Of a stretch of 64,000 bases of DNA, positions 51,897 to 61,268 are shown in pieces. The position numbers were made by a program, and so were the translations under genes. The number at the start of each line of letters is the position of its first letter. Position 1 is the stretch's first letter. Source of the stretch: UBA1952 sp965246855 (GTDB lineage Bacteria > Bacteroidota > Bacteroidia > Chitinophagales > Chitinophagaceae); contig CBDFFP010000002.1 of the NCBI GenBank assembly GCA_965246855.1, positions 1 through 64,000 on the forward strand. Reading direction: 5' to 3'. The notes beneath the pieces were generated by a model. It worked only from the letters and a program-made list of their open reading frames with translations, made no database searches and was not told the DNA's origin.

Positions 51897-54800
51897 ATGA
51901 GAAAACGACTACTTCTTTCTTTAATTACCCTGTGTGCATTTGTGCAGGTTTCCACGGGCGCAATTTACGCGGGGAAACCTTTCGGTGTTGCAGGTGGGTT
52001 CCGGCACAGCCATGACCAGTGGCCAAAGTAACCCCTTCTTTATCAAGGAATACTCAACGAGCGGCACAGCGGGTATTAGCGTAACCATCCCAACGACAGG
52101 CGCCAATGTTCGAATGACGCAAAGCAGTACGGCGACTTCTGAAGGCATGATGACCCGCTCTTCGGATGGTACGTTGCTGGTTTTTGGCGGCTATGATACC
52201 ACTACAGGCTACGCCAGCATCAACGGTACGGCTCCTGGTACGGTTAATCGTTCTATTGGTATTGTGAATGGCTCGGGTACTTATACCCGAGCCGCCAAGA
52301 TAAACAATGCGCTTGGCTCGGGTATTCGCGGTGCTACGGGTGACGGTTCGGGTAATTACTGGGCAAGCGGCAACGGAAACGGCATTATTTATGTGGCTTC
52401 TGGCGGAACTGCCGGAACCATTGTTTCCTCTACCGTAACCAATACCCGTAACAGTGCCATTTACAACGGGCAACTTTATTTCTCTACCGCGTCGGGAACG
52501 ATTGGTATCTATCAAGTAGGTACAGGTACTCCCACTACTACAGGTCAGACATCAACTTTAGTTGCGGGAACGGGAACAAATACGTCTCCATCTGGCTTCG
52601 CGTTTAATGCACAGGGCACTGTCTGCTACATAGCGGATGACGGAACGGGTACAGCAGGCGGGCCGGGCATCAAAAAATACACCTACAATGGTTCTAGTTG
52701 GAGCCAGGCATATGTGCTGAACACAACTGCTGTTCGCGGTCTGATAGTGGACTTCTCAACCTCTATTCCCGTTGTTTATGCAACAACCATCGCTGCTACT
52801 GCCAATACCATCATTAAGGTGAATGATTCGGGTGTGGCAACGACGCTGGCAACGACGGTTGCTACGGCGCCTACCAACACCGTTTTTCGCGGGGTGGCGT
52901 TTTGCCCGGCAGGCGTTTTCTCGTTCAGCAACTTTAGCGGTATTACAGCGCTGGCGGGCACATCAGGTACGGCGGGTACAGCGGATTCCCTCGTACTGAG
53001 CGGCTCTAACCTCATTGCCAACAATAGCGTTACGGTTACGGCCCCGACCAATTTTGAGGTTTCCGCTACCAAAACCGGTACGTACACCAGCAGCATTACC
53101 ATTTCGCAATCCACCGGCACGCTTGCCGCTACCAAAGTTTATATCCGCACCACATCCTCTGCCCCGGCAGGCACAGTGAGCGGTACGCTTACGGTAGCTT
53201 CTACCGGTGCCAATGGCATTAGCATTACGGTAGGTGGCACCGTGACCGCAGCCGCCACGCTGACCATCAGCGGCCAAAGCGGCCTCACGACGCTTGCTTC
53301 GGTATCCGGCTCGGCAGGAACGCCCGGCTCTTACGTCCTCAACGGCTCCAACCTGACGGGCAACGCAACCATTACGGCCCCGACCAACTTTGAAGTCTCT
53401 ACCACTTCGGGCGGCACCTATACCAGCAGCCTCACCGTGACGCCTTCCAGCGGAAGCATCACCAACCAAAGCATTTTTGTCCGCATTACGGCTGCTGCCC
53501 CCATCGGCGCGGTGAGTGGCACAGTGACCAATGCTGCCACCGGCGCCGTGACGCAAAACGTAAGCGTAAGCGGAACCGTTGCCGGGCCTACGCTCACTAT
53601 CAGCAACCAAACGGGCCTTACCGCGCTTGCTTCTACGCAAGGGGTGGCGGGCACACCGGGCTCCTACCAAATAAGCGGCGCCAACCTGACGGGCAACGTA
53701 ATCATTACAGCACCCACCAATTTTGAAGTATCTACCACTTCAGGAAGTGGCTATGTCAGCAGCCTTACGCTGACGCGTTCGGGCAGCACCCTGCCGAGCC
53801 AGCCGGTAACGATATACGTGCGTATCACGTCCTCTGCACCGGCAGGCGCCGTGAGCGGAACCATAAGAGATAGTTCTGTAAATGCTACTACACAAACCGT
53901 GAGCGTGAGCGGAACGGTAACCGGCCCACTGCTTACGCCAAGCGTAACAACGCTGAGCGGCTTTAGCACTTCGCCCACAGCGGCTTCGGCGGCGCAAAGC
54001 TTTACGCTCACCGGCACGAACCTGGCATCCAACGCAACAGTGATCGATCAGTGGCCGGTTTGAAATGTCCCTGAACGGCACTACCTACACAACCGGCAAC
54101 CTGACCCTTACGCCTTCTTCCGGCAGCATCAGCCAATTGATTTATGCGCGCATCCCTACCGGCGCCTCGCTGGGTGCGGTGCTGGATACCCTGATTCGGG
54201 TGACTTCCGGCTCGGCATCAACTACGGTTACTGCTCAGATGGGTATGTGACGCAACCCTTTACGGCGGGCAACGTAGTAGTAGCTCCGCGTGGGTGATGG
54301 CACCACTAGCGCTGGCCAATACCGGCAATCCAGGTCTTTTTGGACGAATACACAACGACCGGTACGCTGGTGCAAAGTGTTCCGCTGCCTACCGTTGCCG
54401 AGCGGCAGCTAACTTCCGGTTGGTAGTAAGCGGCAACGGGTACCAGTGAAGGCACGCTTACCCGCAGTGCGTAGACGGTCAATACCTGACGCATCGCTGG
54501 TTACGACGTGCAACGCCGCGGTTACGCCAGCACACGTTACCAGTACGGCAAATTCGGCTGTCGGTGAACCGCTACTATTGCCGTGATTGACTATAATGCG
54601 AGCATCGATGTACCTGACAACGAAGCTGAACAACCTACTCTACCGGCAACAACGTACGCGCAGCCTTCACCACCAACGGAACAGACCTTTGGGCGGCGGG
54701 TGCCGCAGGCGGTATATTTTATGCGGCTAAAGGGACGAACGGCGCGGCTACGATTGCAAGCTCTACGCAGGCAAACAACCGTACGCTGAACTATGCCGAG

Positions 54801-56795
54801 TTGGGAAAAGACACAGGCCAACTCGTCTTTACCTCTGGCAGCAGCGCGCTCCGCATCGGCAAGGTGGGTGCTTACGCAGGTGCAACACCTCCAACTACTG
54901 CGGGTCAGACAATGACGGCTCTGCCGGGTGTGTCTGCAACCCTGACTCCTTACCAGATTTTCTTCGCCGACCTGAACGATACGGTTGCGGGTGCGGATGT
55001 GATATATGCGGCAATCGACTCCGGCGGCATCAACAAGTATTCCTACAACGGAACCACTTGGACGCTGAACGGCACCATGGATAACGCTATCTATCGCGGG
55101 CTGACGGGCAAGGTGAATGCGAGTGGCAGTGTGAGTTTGTATGCTACTCGTGGCTTTGGCGGGAACCCGGACAGCGGCGCGCTTGTGAGCATGATTGATG
55201 CTACCGGCTGGAGCGTTCAACCGGCTGCCTCGCCTACCATCACCGTTTTGGCAGTGAGAAATCTGGGGGGTAAAATGCGTTTCAACAGTGTAGCCTTTGC
55301 ACCCGTGAACAACAGCGTGACGGGCAACACCAAAATCTGGATGGGCAACGGCAGCGCGCGCTATGGTTTTGCCGGGAACTGGAGCGGCTTTACCAAACCG
55401 ACGACCACAAGCGATGTGGTTATATCCACCAATGGATTCTATCAACCTCGTCTGTTTGCCGATACGCAAAGCGCGGGCAGCCTGACCATTAACACCGGTT
55501 CTACGCTAAGTATCCTTAACAACGGCTTGTTGAATGTGTATGGCAGCATCACCAACAACGGAACCTTTAACACCACCAACGGAGAGGTAGGCTTCCGCAG
55601 TACAGGCACGCAAACCATCCCGGCGATTACGGCTAAAAACATCACCTTCAACGGCTCTGGTTTCACCCTTTCCGGAAGCGTGACGGCAACGAACAGCCTG
55701 ACGTTTACGAGCGGCATTGTGAGCCTCGGCGCAAACGATATAACCGTTGCGCAGGGCGCTACCCTGAGCGGTGGCTCGGCTTCTTCCTATGCCCGCACCA
55801 ACAGCTCCGGCAAGTTGAAAGCTTTTGTAAGCACTACGCCCGTTACCTTCCCGGTAGGCGTTTCTTCCTATAACCCGGCCACCCTTACCAACGATGGCGC
55901 TGGCGCTTCGGAAACCGGCTTCTCTATGCGGGTGGTAGAAAGTGTGCTGTCCGACGGCACATCCGGCTCGGCCACGACCAAGCCCGTAGTGAACCGCACC
56001 TGGCAGATTGACAACGACAACACGGGCGCGGCCAATGCCTCGCTGACGCTGCAATGGAACAGCGGTGAAACAGTGAACGGCTTCTCTACAGCGCACGTTT
56101 ACATTGCCCACTACAACACGAATACCAGCAAATGGGAGCCGCTCACAGCCGATCCGGCTACGGCCCCGGCAGCAAATGGCGCTGACCCCTTCACCACGAC
56201 CGCTACAGGCATTACTTCCTTCTCGCCTTTCTCGGTGGCAGGCGGTGGCAGCCCCGGCCCGTTGCCGGTGCGCATCTCTACCCTCTCGGCATTTTCGGAC
56301 GGTACGCAGAACCTGCTGACATGGGATAGCTATGAAGAAGAGCCGGGCCTGCACTACCGGGCAGAATACTCTGTAGACGGCAAGACCTTCTCCCCTGTTT
56401 CTGAAATCATCGCCGCAGGCCATGCGCAACACTACACCGTGAAGCACAAGCCCCAAAACAGCGGCGCGGCCTACTACCGGATTGTTGTTTTAGAATTGAA
56501 CGGAAATGTTTCCTACAGCAACACGGCGATGGTGAAGGCTGGTGGCAGCATGAGCGCGCAAACCGGAAGCATTTACCCCAACCCGGCGGGTGATTACCTG
56601 CAACTCCAGGTACCGGGCGAATTGAGCGCGGATGCTACGCTGACGGTGGTGGATGCCGCTGGCCGCGTAGTCATCGCTGAGCCGGTGAAAACCAAAACGG
56701 CGATTGTGGATTTGCGCCGCTTGCCAGTAGGTATGTACCAGTTGCGCGTAATGAACGGCGGACAGGTAGAAACATACCGCGTGGTGAAGCAGTAA
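51897..56795 (+). CDS. Giant type IX-secreted surface protein, several frameshifts
   Basis: One gene of about 1,630 codons is split over three frames. The signal is MRKRLLLSLITLCAFVQVST; removing one A from the run at 51975-51977 joins it to AGNLSVLQVGSGTAMTSGQS. A beta-propeller-like module follows (TSEGMMTRSSDGTLLVFGGY). Four or five Ig-like repeats of about 90 residues come next, with NATITAPTNFEVSTTSGG and VRITSSAPAGAVSGT. From 54,040 to 54,800 the frame breaks repeatedly within a second propeller-like copy (GNVVV... FLDEYTTTGTLVQS). The intact C-terminal part ends with the sorting domain SIYPNPAGDYLQLQVPGELS and LPVGMYQLRV. It may adhere to or process phosphate-containing matter. Confidence 0.78.
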
Positions 56796-56851
56796 TGGAG
56801 TAGAAAGCTTTTAGTAAAAAGTAGAAAGTCAAAGCGCAGCTTTGAAATAGT

Positions 56852-56894
56852 AAAACACCTGTCCCGTCTTCAAAAACGAGGCAGGTGTTTTTTT
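56852..56894. terminator. Terminator between convergent genes
   Basis: The stem AAAACACCTGTC-CCGT / GAGGCAGGTGTTTT has a long T run and separates the giant surface protein from the TauE/SafE gene. Confidence 0.8.
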
Positions 56895-57678
56895 ATTCCC
56901 TATTCCCTATCAACTCCCAGCCCATACGGAGCAGTAAACCTGTTACCACCACCAGAAACACGATGCGCATAAAGCCACTGCCTTTCTTCAGGGCCAGCTT
57001 TGTACCTGCATAATTGCCCAGCATATTCGCGCCCGCTACCGGCAGCGCAACGGGCCAGACGATAGCGCCTTTAAAAAGGAAAAAAGAAAGCGCCGCCGCA
57101 TTGGTAACGCAGTTCAGCACCTTGGCATTGGCCGCGGCATTTAGGAAGTTGTAGCCAAAAACCATTACAAACAAAAACACCAGAAAGCTGCCCGTCCCCG
57201 GCCCGATACAGCCGTCATAAAGGCCAATGAGCAGACCGGCGAGAAGGCTGTAAACGAGATGTTTTTTCTGGGAGAGAATATGCGTGCGGTGCAGGCCCAG
57301 ATTCTTTTTCCACAGCGTATAGAAAAGCACCAGCGACAGCGCGCCAATCAGGAAAGGCGTGAAGTCTTCTTTGTGAATAAAACTGACCAGCAGCGCCCCG
57401 CAAAACGCGCCCACCGCAGCGGCAATGATGCCCGGCAGCAGTGCTTTCCAGGAGAGCTGCACCTTTCGCAGATAATGAACCGCCGACAGCGCCGTTCCGG
57501 CAAAAGACGCGGTTTTGTTGGTGGCCAGCGTTTGCACCAGCGACAGATGCGGTTGAAAGAGAAAGAAAGCCGGCAGTTGCACCAGCCCGCCCCCGCCCAC
57601 CATAGCATCTATAAAGCCGGCGAGGAAGGCGAAAAGGCAGAGAAAGGGAAGCAAAGGGGGAGCATTATGGAAGCACAA
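56893..57678 (-). CDS. TauE/SafE-family membrane exporter
   Basis: About eight hydrophobic helices span the 261 residues. FAFLAGFIDAMVGGGGLVQLPA is the first family repeat and LLAGLLIGLYDGCIGPGTGS is the second; both are membrane-buried G-rich loops of TauE/SafE proteins. The family carries sulfite, sulfoacetate or other organic anions across the inner membrane. The start at 57678 overlaps the end of the upstream hypothetical by 14 bases, so the two are probably co-transcribed. Confidence 0.85.
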   Translation of the reverse strand: MCFHNAPPLLPFLCLFAFLAGFIDAMVGGGGLVQLPAFFLFQPHLSLVQTLATNKTASFAGTALSAVHYLRKVQLSWKALLPGIIAAAVGAFCGALLVSFIHKEDFTPFLIGALSLVLFYTLWKKNLGLHRTHILSQKKHLVYSLLAGLLIGLYDGCIGPGTGSFLVFLFVMVFGYNFLNAAANAKVLNCVTNAAALSFFLFKGAIVWPVALPVAGANMLGNYAGTKLALKKGSGFMRIVFLVVVTGLLLRMGWELIGNRE

Positions 57679-58330
57679 AAGCCCCTACGACATCGCCCCA
57701 CGGGCCGGTTTCGCCGCGCGTGTTTATCCAGCGCAAAAGGTAGTACATCATTTTTCCGGCCTCCGCCGCTCCAAAGTGAGCCAGGTAAGGCGTGGTTATG
57801 CTCAATCCCACGTAGCGGTAATCCTCCATAGCAGGCGGCGCATTCACCGTACCCGGCGCACACCACACTTCACACCCCAGTATGCTTTTAGGCTTGGCGC
57901 GCCGGCCTGTCTCCTCGTCTATATACTTTATACGGTTCTGAAACCGGTAATGGGCATCTATACCCACAATGCGCGGGCGGCTCGTGGGCTGCGCCGGAGG
58001 GGTACGGTGGTCGCGCTCCTTCAGACCCAGCAGGGTGCGGTCGGCAGGCGTAAGGGCAGAGGCAGGAAGCTCTTTATACGTCGCGCGCAGCAGGTCGGTA
58101 AGAATTTTCTTTGTGCTGTTTTTCGCTGCCGTGTTCAGCAGCGTGCGGTTGGGCCGGTCGGTGGCCTTATCATGGGCAGCGATAAAGTCAGCCAGTGCGG
58201 TGGAGAGGGCTGCCTGCTTTGCCGCATCCACCTTCAGCCGTGCAGCATTCGTCTGTAAAAGGTCTACAGCAGCTTCTACATATTCCCGGTACTCCGAGCC
58301 TTTAGAAGGAAAGGGGGCCATCTGAGGCAT
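57665..58330 (-). CDS. Conserved hypothetical protein behind tandem array 3 (221 aa)
   Basis: The start is taken as ATG 58330 (MPQMAPFPSKGSEYREYVEA); the longer frame begins with TTG inside the array. The first 100 residues are helical. A segment with TPADRTLLGLKERDHRTPPA then leads into a beta domain with IVGIDAHYRFQNRIKYIDEE. It closes with MMYYLLRWINTRGETGPWGD. Proteins with this RW-x-N-x-x-GE-x-GPW ending recur in Bacteroidota without known function. No signal peptide or enzymatic motif is seen. A 21-bp array lies 48 bases upstream. It is not a DUF6261 homologue. Confidence 0.7.
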   Translation of the reverse strand: MPQMAPFPSKGSEYREYVEAAVDLLQTNAARLKVDAAKQAALSTALADFIAAHDKATDRPNRTLLNTAAKNSTKKILTDLLRATYKELPASALTPADRTLLGLKERDHRTPPAQPTSRPRIVGIDAHYRFQNRIKYIDEETGRRAKPKSILGCEVWCAPGTVNAPPAMEDYRYVGLSITTPYLAHFGAAEAGKMMYYLLRWINTRGETGPWGDVVGAFVLP

Positions 58331-58377
58331 AAGAATAGCAGGATTTAGGAAGTAGAAAAAGACAAAGCTACTGCATT

Positions 58378-58587
58378 GGGTCAATTAACCAAAGAGCAGG
58401 GTCAACTTATCTAATTATTGGGTTAGATAACCGTGTTTTTGGGTTAATTGATTAAGTGATGGGGTTAGTTAACCAATCAATAAGGTTAATTGAGTGCGTA
58501 AAGTGGTTAGTTAACCACATGATGTGGTTAACTAACCAGATGATGTGGTTAATTACCCAACTAATAAGGTCAATTGACCAAATGGTT
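58378..58587. repeat. Tandem array 3: ten units, exact 21-bp period
   Basis: Ten units of exactly 21 bp start at 58378. Each opens with a 12-bp palindrome close to GGTTAATTAACC and has an eight-base variable tail (for example AAAGAGCA, AATCAATA, ACATGATG, AACTAATA). The palindromic half is conserved and the tails differ, much like repeat and spacer. The array lies 48 bases upstream of the start at 58330. Frames stay open on both strands because 21 is a multiple of three, but no start or family supports translation. Confidence 0.92.
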
Positions 58588-58644
58588 CTGGAGGTTGATT
58601 TTAAGGTGGAATCTCTGCGCTTCATGATCCTCCAACCCCTTAAA

Positions 58645-58681
58645 AGCAAAAAGCAAAGCGCTTTTTGAAAACGCTTTGCTT
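58645..58681 (-). terminator. Terminator of tRNA-Ser(CGA)
   Basis: On the minus strand AAGCAAAGCG pairs with CGCTTTGCTT across TTTTCAAAAAG and is followed by a T run. Confidence 0.7.
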
Positions 58682-58687
58682 AGGGAG

Positions 58688-58774
58688 CGGAGAGAGAGGG
58701 ATTCGAACCCCCGGTACCCTTGCGAGTACTTCGCATTTCGAGTGCGACCCATTCGACCTCTCTGGCATCTCTCC
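58688..58774 (-). tRNA. tRNA-Ser (anticodon CGA)
   Basis: GGAGAGATGCCAGAGAGG opens the minus-strand gene. The anticodon loop is CTCGAAA (anticodon CGA), and a long variable arm typical of Ser (AGTACTCGCAAGGGTACC) follows. The T arm holds GGTTCGAATCC, and CTCTCTCC plus discriminator G closes it. CCA is not encoded. Confidence 0.93.
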
Positions 58775-58782
58775 ATAAAAAG

Positions 58783-58812
58783 GAAAAATCCCGCACGAGG
58801 GCGGGATTTTTC
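58783..58812. terminator. Hairpin between the two tRNA-Ser genes
   Basis: GAAAAATCCCGC pairs with GCGGGATTTTTC around ACGAGG. On the minus strand it lies after tRNA-Ser(TGA) and before tRNA-Ser(CGA), so it may end or attenuate the first. Confidence 0.8.
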
Positions 58813-58817
58813 AGAAG

Positions 58818-58902
58818 CGGAGAGAGAGGGATTCGAACCCCCGGACCTGTTACAGTCAGCGGTTTTCAAGACCGCCGCAATCGACCACTCTGCCATCTCT
58901 CC
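58818..58902 (-). tRNA. tRNA-Ser (anticodon TGA)
   Basis: GGAGAGATGGCAGAGTGG opens it. The anticodon loop is CTTGAAA (anticodon TGA). A long variable arm, GGTTCGAATCC and CTCTCTCC plus discriminator G follow. CCA is not encoded. The acceptor and T arm equal those of tRNA-Ser(CGA). Confidence 0.93.
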
Positions 58903-58906
58903 GCGG

Positions 58907-58914
58907 CAAAAATA
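58907..58914 (-). promoter_or_regulatory. -7 element of the tRNA-Ser pair (TATTTTTG)
   Basis: TATTTTTG fits TAnnTTTG and lies five bases before the 5' end of tRNA-Ser(TGA). Confidence 0.55.
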
Positions 58915-59008
58915 AGGGAAAGAGATGCACGTGCGGAAACCCTTGTTAAAGATTTTTTTTGCGCCGTCTTTGAGTAAACCTCTACCCGCCGAACTCGTTT
59001 ATTAAGGC

Positions 59009-59713
59009 ATGAAATTTCTCCAGAACACCCCAAACCTGCGCGCTGTCCGCACCAGCGCGTTTTCCTTTCTTTTACTTTGCTGCGCTTTTCTGCTCCACGG
59101 CTGCGCGCAGGCGCAGGACACGCACTTCTCTCAATCCAAGTCCTTTAAAACCATGACCCAAACCCCAAATTCCAACCCCAAATCCATCGCTACGGCCACC
59201 TTCGGCGCAGGCTGCTTCTGGTGTACCGAAGCACAGTTTCAACAGCTCAAAGGCGTGCTTACCGTGGAAAGCGGCTATATGGGCGGCAAGGTGGAGGCTC
59301 CAACGTACAAGCAAGTATGCACGGGCAACACCGGCCATGCCGAGGTAACCCGCATTACCTACGATCCATCGGTCATCACCTATGACGAACTCTTGGCCGC
59401 TTTTTGGCAAAGCCACGACCCGACAACGCTGAACCGTCAGGGCGCAGATGTGGGCACGCAATACCGCTCCGCCATTTTCTACTACTCGCCGGAGCAAAAG
59501 GCAACTGCCGAGAAATACAAGAATCAACTGAACGCGGAGAACGCTTTCAATAATCCGGTGGTAACGGAAATCACGGCGGCAGTGCCTTTCTACAAAGCCG
59601 AAGATTATCATCAGGACTATTACAACCAGAACGGCAGCCAGCCCTATTGCCAGATGGTGGTACGCCCTAAGCTGGAGAAGTTCAAAAAAGTATTCGCGAA
59701 CAAGCTGAAGTAG
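59009..59713 (+). CDS. msrA: Peptide-methionine (S)-S-oxide reductase MsrA, exported
   Basis: MsrA reduces oxidised methionine in proteins. The catalytic block is FGAGCFWCTEAQFQQLKGVL with Cys in GCFWC, followed by SGYMGGKVEAPTYKQVCTGN and TGHAEV. DPTTLNRQGADVGTQYRS and AEDYHQDYY complete the substrate site. An N-terminal hydrophobic stretch ending LLHGCAQAQ looks like a lipoprotein signal (lipobox LHGC), so this copy repairs envelope proteins. A cytoplasmic start at the internal ATG 59152 (MTQTPNSNPK) is less likely. Confidence 0.93.
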   Translation: MKFLQNTPNLRAVRTSAFSFLLLCCAFLLHGCAQAQDTHFSQSKSFKTMTQTPNSNPKSIATATFGAGCFWCTEAQFQQLKGVLTVESGYMGGKVEAPTYKQVCTGNTGHAEVTRITYDPSVITYDELLAAFWQSHDPTTLNRQGADVGTQYRSAIFYYSPEQKATAEKYKNQLNAENAFNNPVVTEITAAVPFYKAEDYHQDYYNQNGSQPYCQMVVRPKLEKFKKVFANKLK

Positions 59714-59742
59714 GGACGACCCCATAGGATTTTTCCCGGAAA

Positions 59743-59777
59743 CAAAAAAACCCTGCTGAAATCAGCAGGGTTTTTTT
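59743..59777. terminator. Rho-independent terminator
   Basis: The stem AACCCTGCTGA/TCAGCAGGGTT with flanking A and T runs serves msrA on one strand and tRNA-Leu on the other. Confidence 0.9.
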
Positions 59778-59786
59778 GATTTTTCG

Positions 59787-59871
59787 TGCGGCAGAGGAGA
59801 TTCGAACTCCCACGCCCGTTACAGGCGCTACCACCTCAAAGTAGTGCGTCTACCAGTTTCGCCACCGCCGC
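59787..59871 (-). tRNA. tRNA-Leu (anticodon GAG)
   Basis: GCGGCGGTGGCGAAACTGG opens it. The anticodon stem CTACT/GGTAG encloses loop TTGAGGT, giving GAG. The long variable arm GCGCCTGTAACGGGCG marks Leu. GAGTTCGAATCTC is the T arm; CTGCCGC plus discriminator A closes it. CCA is not encoded. Confidence 0.9.
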
Positions 59872-59905
59872 AGCTTTTTGGGTAGATTTCCCCCGAAAGG
59901 GAGCG

Positions 59906-59939
59906 CAAAAGTAAAGGGCAAAGTAGAAAGTGCAAAGTA
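59906..59939 (-). promoter_or_regulatory. Promoter of tRNA-Leu (TTTG-N19-TACTTTTG)
   Basis: TACTTTTG (59913-59906) is preceded by TTTG with 19 bases between, the exact Bacteroidota layout. It is embedded in a run of AAGTAGAAAGT-like simple repeats. Confidence 0.65.
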
Positions 59940-60022
59940 AAAAGTAGAAGGTAAAAAGTAGAAAGACTGCACCCTTCCCCATTAATCATTAATCACTAAT
60001 CATTATTCATTATTCATTGCCC

Positions 60023-61162
60023 TTACCGCCATATCTGCATCCGAAACGTCGTTCCTTTCCCTTCCGCCGATTCTTTTACCCGCAAAAGGCCGTTGTGGTA
60101 TTGGTCGATGATGCGCTTGGAGAGCGAAAGGCCCAGCCCCCACCCGCGTTTTTTCGTAGAAAATCCGGGCTTAAAAACCTTGTTGATATTCTTGGGCGAA
60201 ATGCCTTTCCCACTGTCCGTCACGTCTATCACTACGTAAGTGGGTTGCTCCTTCATATAGACCTTGATGGTTCCCGCGCCGTTCATCGCGTCCAGTGCAT
60301 TGCGCATCAGGTTCTCCAAAACCCAGTCAAACAGCGGCCCGTTCAGCGACAAGAGCACCGGCTGCGGCGAAGAGTTATAGAGGATAGTCACCTTCTCCGG
60401 CGCGCGTTTGCGCATATAATCCACCATGTTTTCGATGCGGGCATTTACGTCTTCGGCTTCCAGCACCGGTGTGCTGCCCACCTTGCTAAAACGATCGGCT
60501 ACCAGCCGCAGGCGCTCCAAATCTTTGCGCATTTCCGCCACCACTTCGCTGTCCGGCATATCCAGTGCCAGCAGTTCCACCCAGCCTTCCATGCTCGTGA
60601 GCGGCGTACCCAACTGATGCGCCGTTTCCTTGGAAAGACCTACCCAAACCTGATTTTGCAACGAGCGGTGCGCTGTCGTGAGGGCGTATAAAAGCACCCC
60701 CAGAAACAGTACCAGAATGAGAAGCTGGATGTAGGGAAAATGCCGCAATTCCGTAAGGAAAACCGACTCGCCGTAATAGATATAATTGACGCTGGAGCCG
60801 AAGTCAATCAGAATAGCGGGATGCACCAGACTGAACTCTTCAATCTTCTTTTTAAGGAAAAGTGGCACGTTGGAAACCCCGCTTGTGTCAATGTTCTGGA
60901 CGTTCAGAACCCGCCCCCGCGCGTCGGTCTGGATAACCGGAATGGTCTTGTTTTTCTCCGTGATAGTGAAGGCAAAAGAAAAGTCCTGCTCCGGCTTGGC
61001 CGAAGTCAGCGTCTTAATAGCTTCCGCCCAGTTTTCCACGTCCTTGCGCTCCTGCAAAGCCAGCTTTCCGGCAAGCGTGGACGTGTAGTGCAGCGTGGCC
61101 CCGCCAATAAGCAGCGCCATTATAGCCAGAAACACTTTCCAGTTCAGGTATCGGTTCATCAT
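60023..61162 (-). CDS. Membrane sensor histidine kinase
   Basis: Two membrane helices (near residues 7-25 and 145-165) enclose a periplasmic sensor of about 115 residues. The kinase core has the H-box ETAHQLGTPLTSMEGWVELL, the N-box VLENLMRNALDAMNGAGTI, G1 DSGKGISPKN and G2 KRGWGLGLSLSKRI. No receiver or HAMP domain is clear. No response regulator is adjacent, so it is an orphan whose signal is unknown. Stop at 60023 is followed by simple ATTAATCATT repeats. Confidence 0.88.
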   Translation of the reverse strand: MMNRYLNWKVFLAIMALLIGGATLHYTSTLAGKLALQERKDVENWAEAIKTLTSAKPEQDFSFAFTITEKNKTIPVIQTDARGRVLNVQNIDTSGVSNVPLFLKKKIEEFSLVHPAILIDFGSSVNYIYYGESVFLTELRHFPYIQLLILVLFLGVLLYALTTAHRSLQNQVWVGLSKETAHQLGTPLTSMEGWVELLALDMPDSEVVAEMRKDLERLRLVADRFSKVGSTPVLEAEDVNARIENMVDYMRKRAPEKVTILYNSSPQPVLLSLNGPLFDWVLENLMRNALDAMNGAGTIKVYMKEQPTYVVIDVTDSGKGISPKNINKVFKPGFSTKKRGWGLGLSLSKRIIDQYHNGLLRVKESAEGKGTTFRMQIWR

Positions 61163-61200
61163 TTTCTTGCCGGAAAGTTAGAAAGGAGCCGGTAGAAATA

Positions 61201-61231
61201 TTGGGCAATTTAGCGGCAACGCCTACTTTTG
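61201..61231 (+). promoter_or_regulatory. Bacteroidota promoter (TTG-N20-TACTTTTG)
   Basis: TTG at 61201-61203 and TACTTTTG at 61224-61231 are 20 bases apart. Transcription would start near 61238, about 30 bases before the ATG at 61269. Confidence 0.6.
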
Positions 61232-61268
61232 CGCTTTCTCCGAAAACCTTCTCCCGAACCGATTCATT

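Noticed and set aside
58378..58587. CRISPR array
   Set aside because: Units are 21 bp in all, with an imperfect 12-bp palindrome and eight-base tails, and no cas gene is in the window.
58452..58668. Heptad-like peptide repeats on both strands of tandem array 3
   Set aside because: They follow from the 21-bp period. There is no promoter or start signal, and both strands look equally 'coding'.
59930..60022. AAGTAGAAAGT and ATTAATCATT runs as a fourth regulatory array
   Set aside because: They are short, irregular simple repeats lying downstream of the kinase gene, apart from the tRNA-Leu promoter they overlap.
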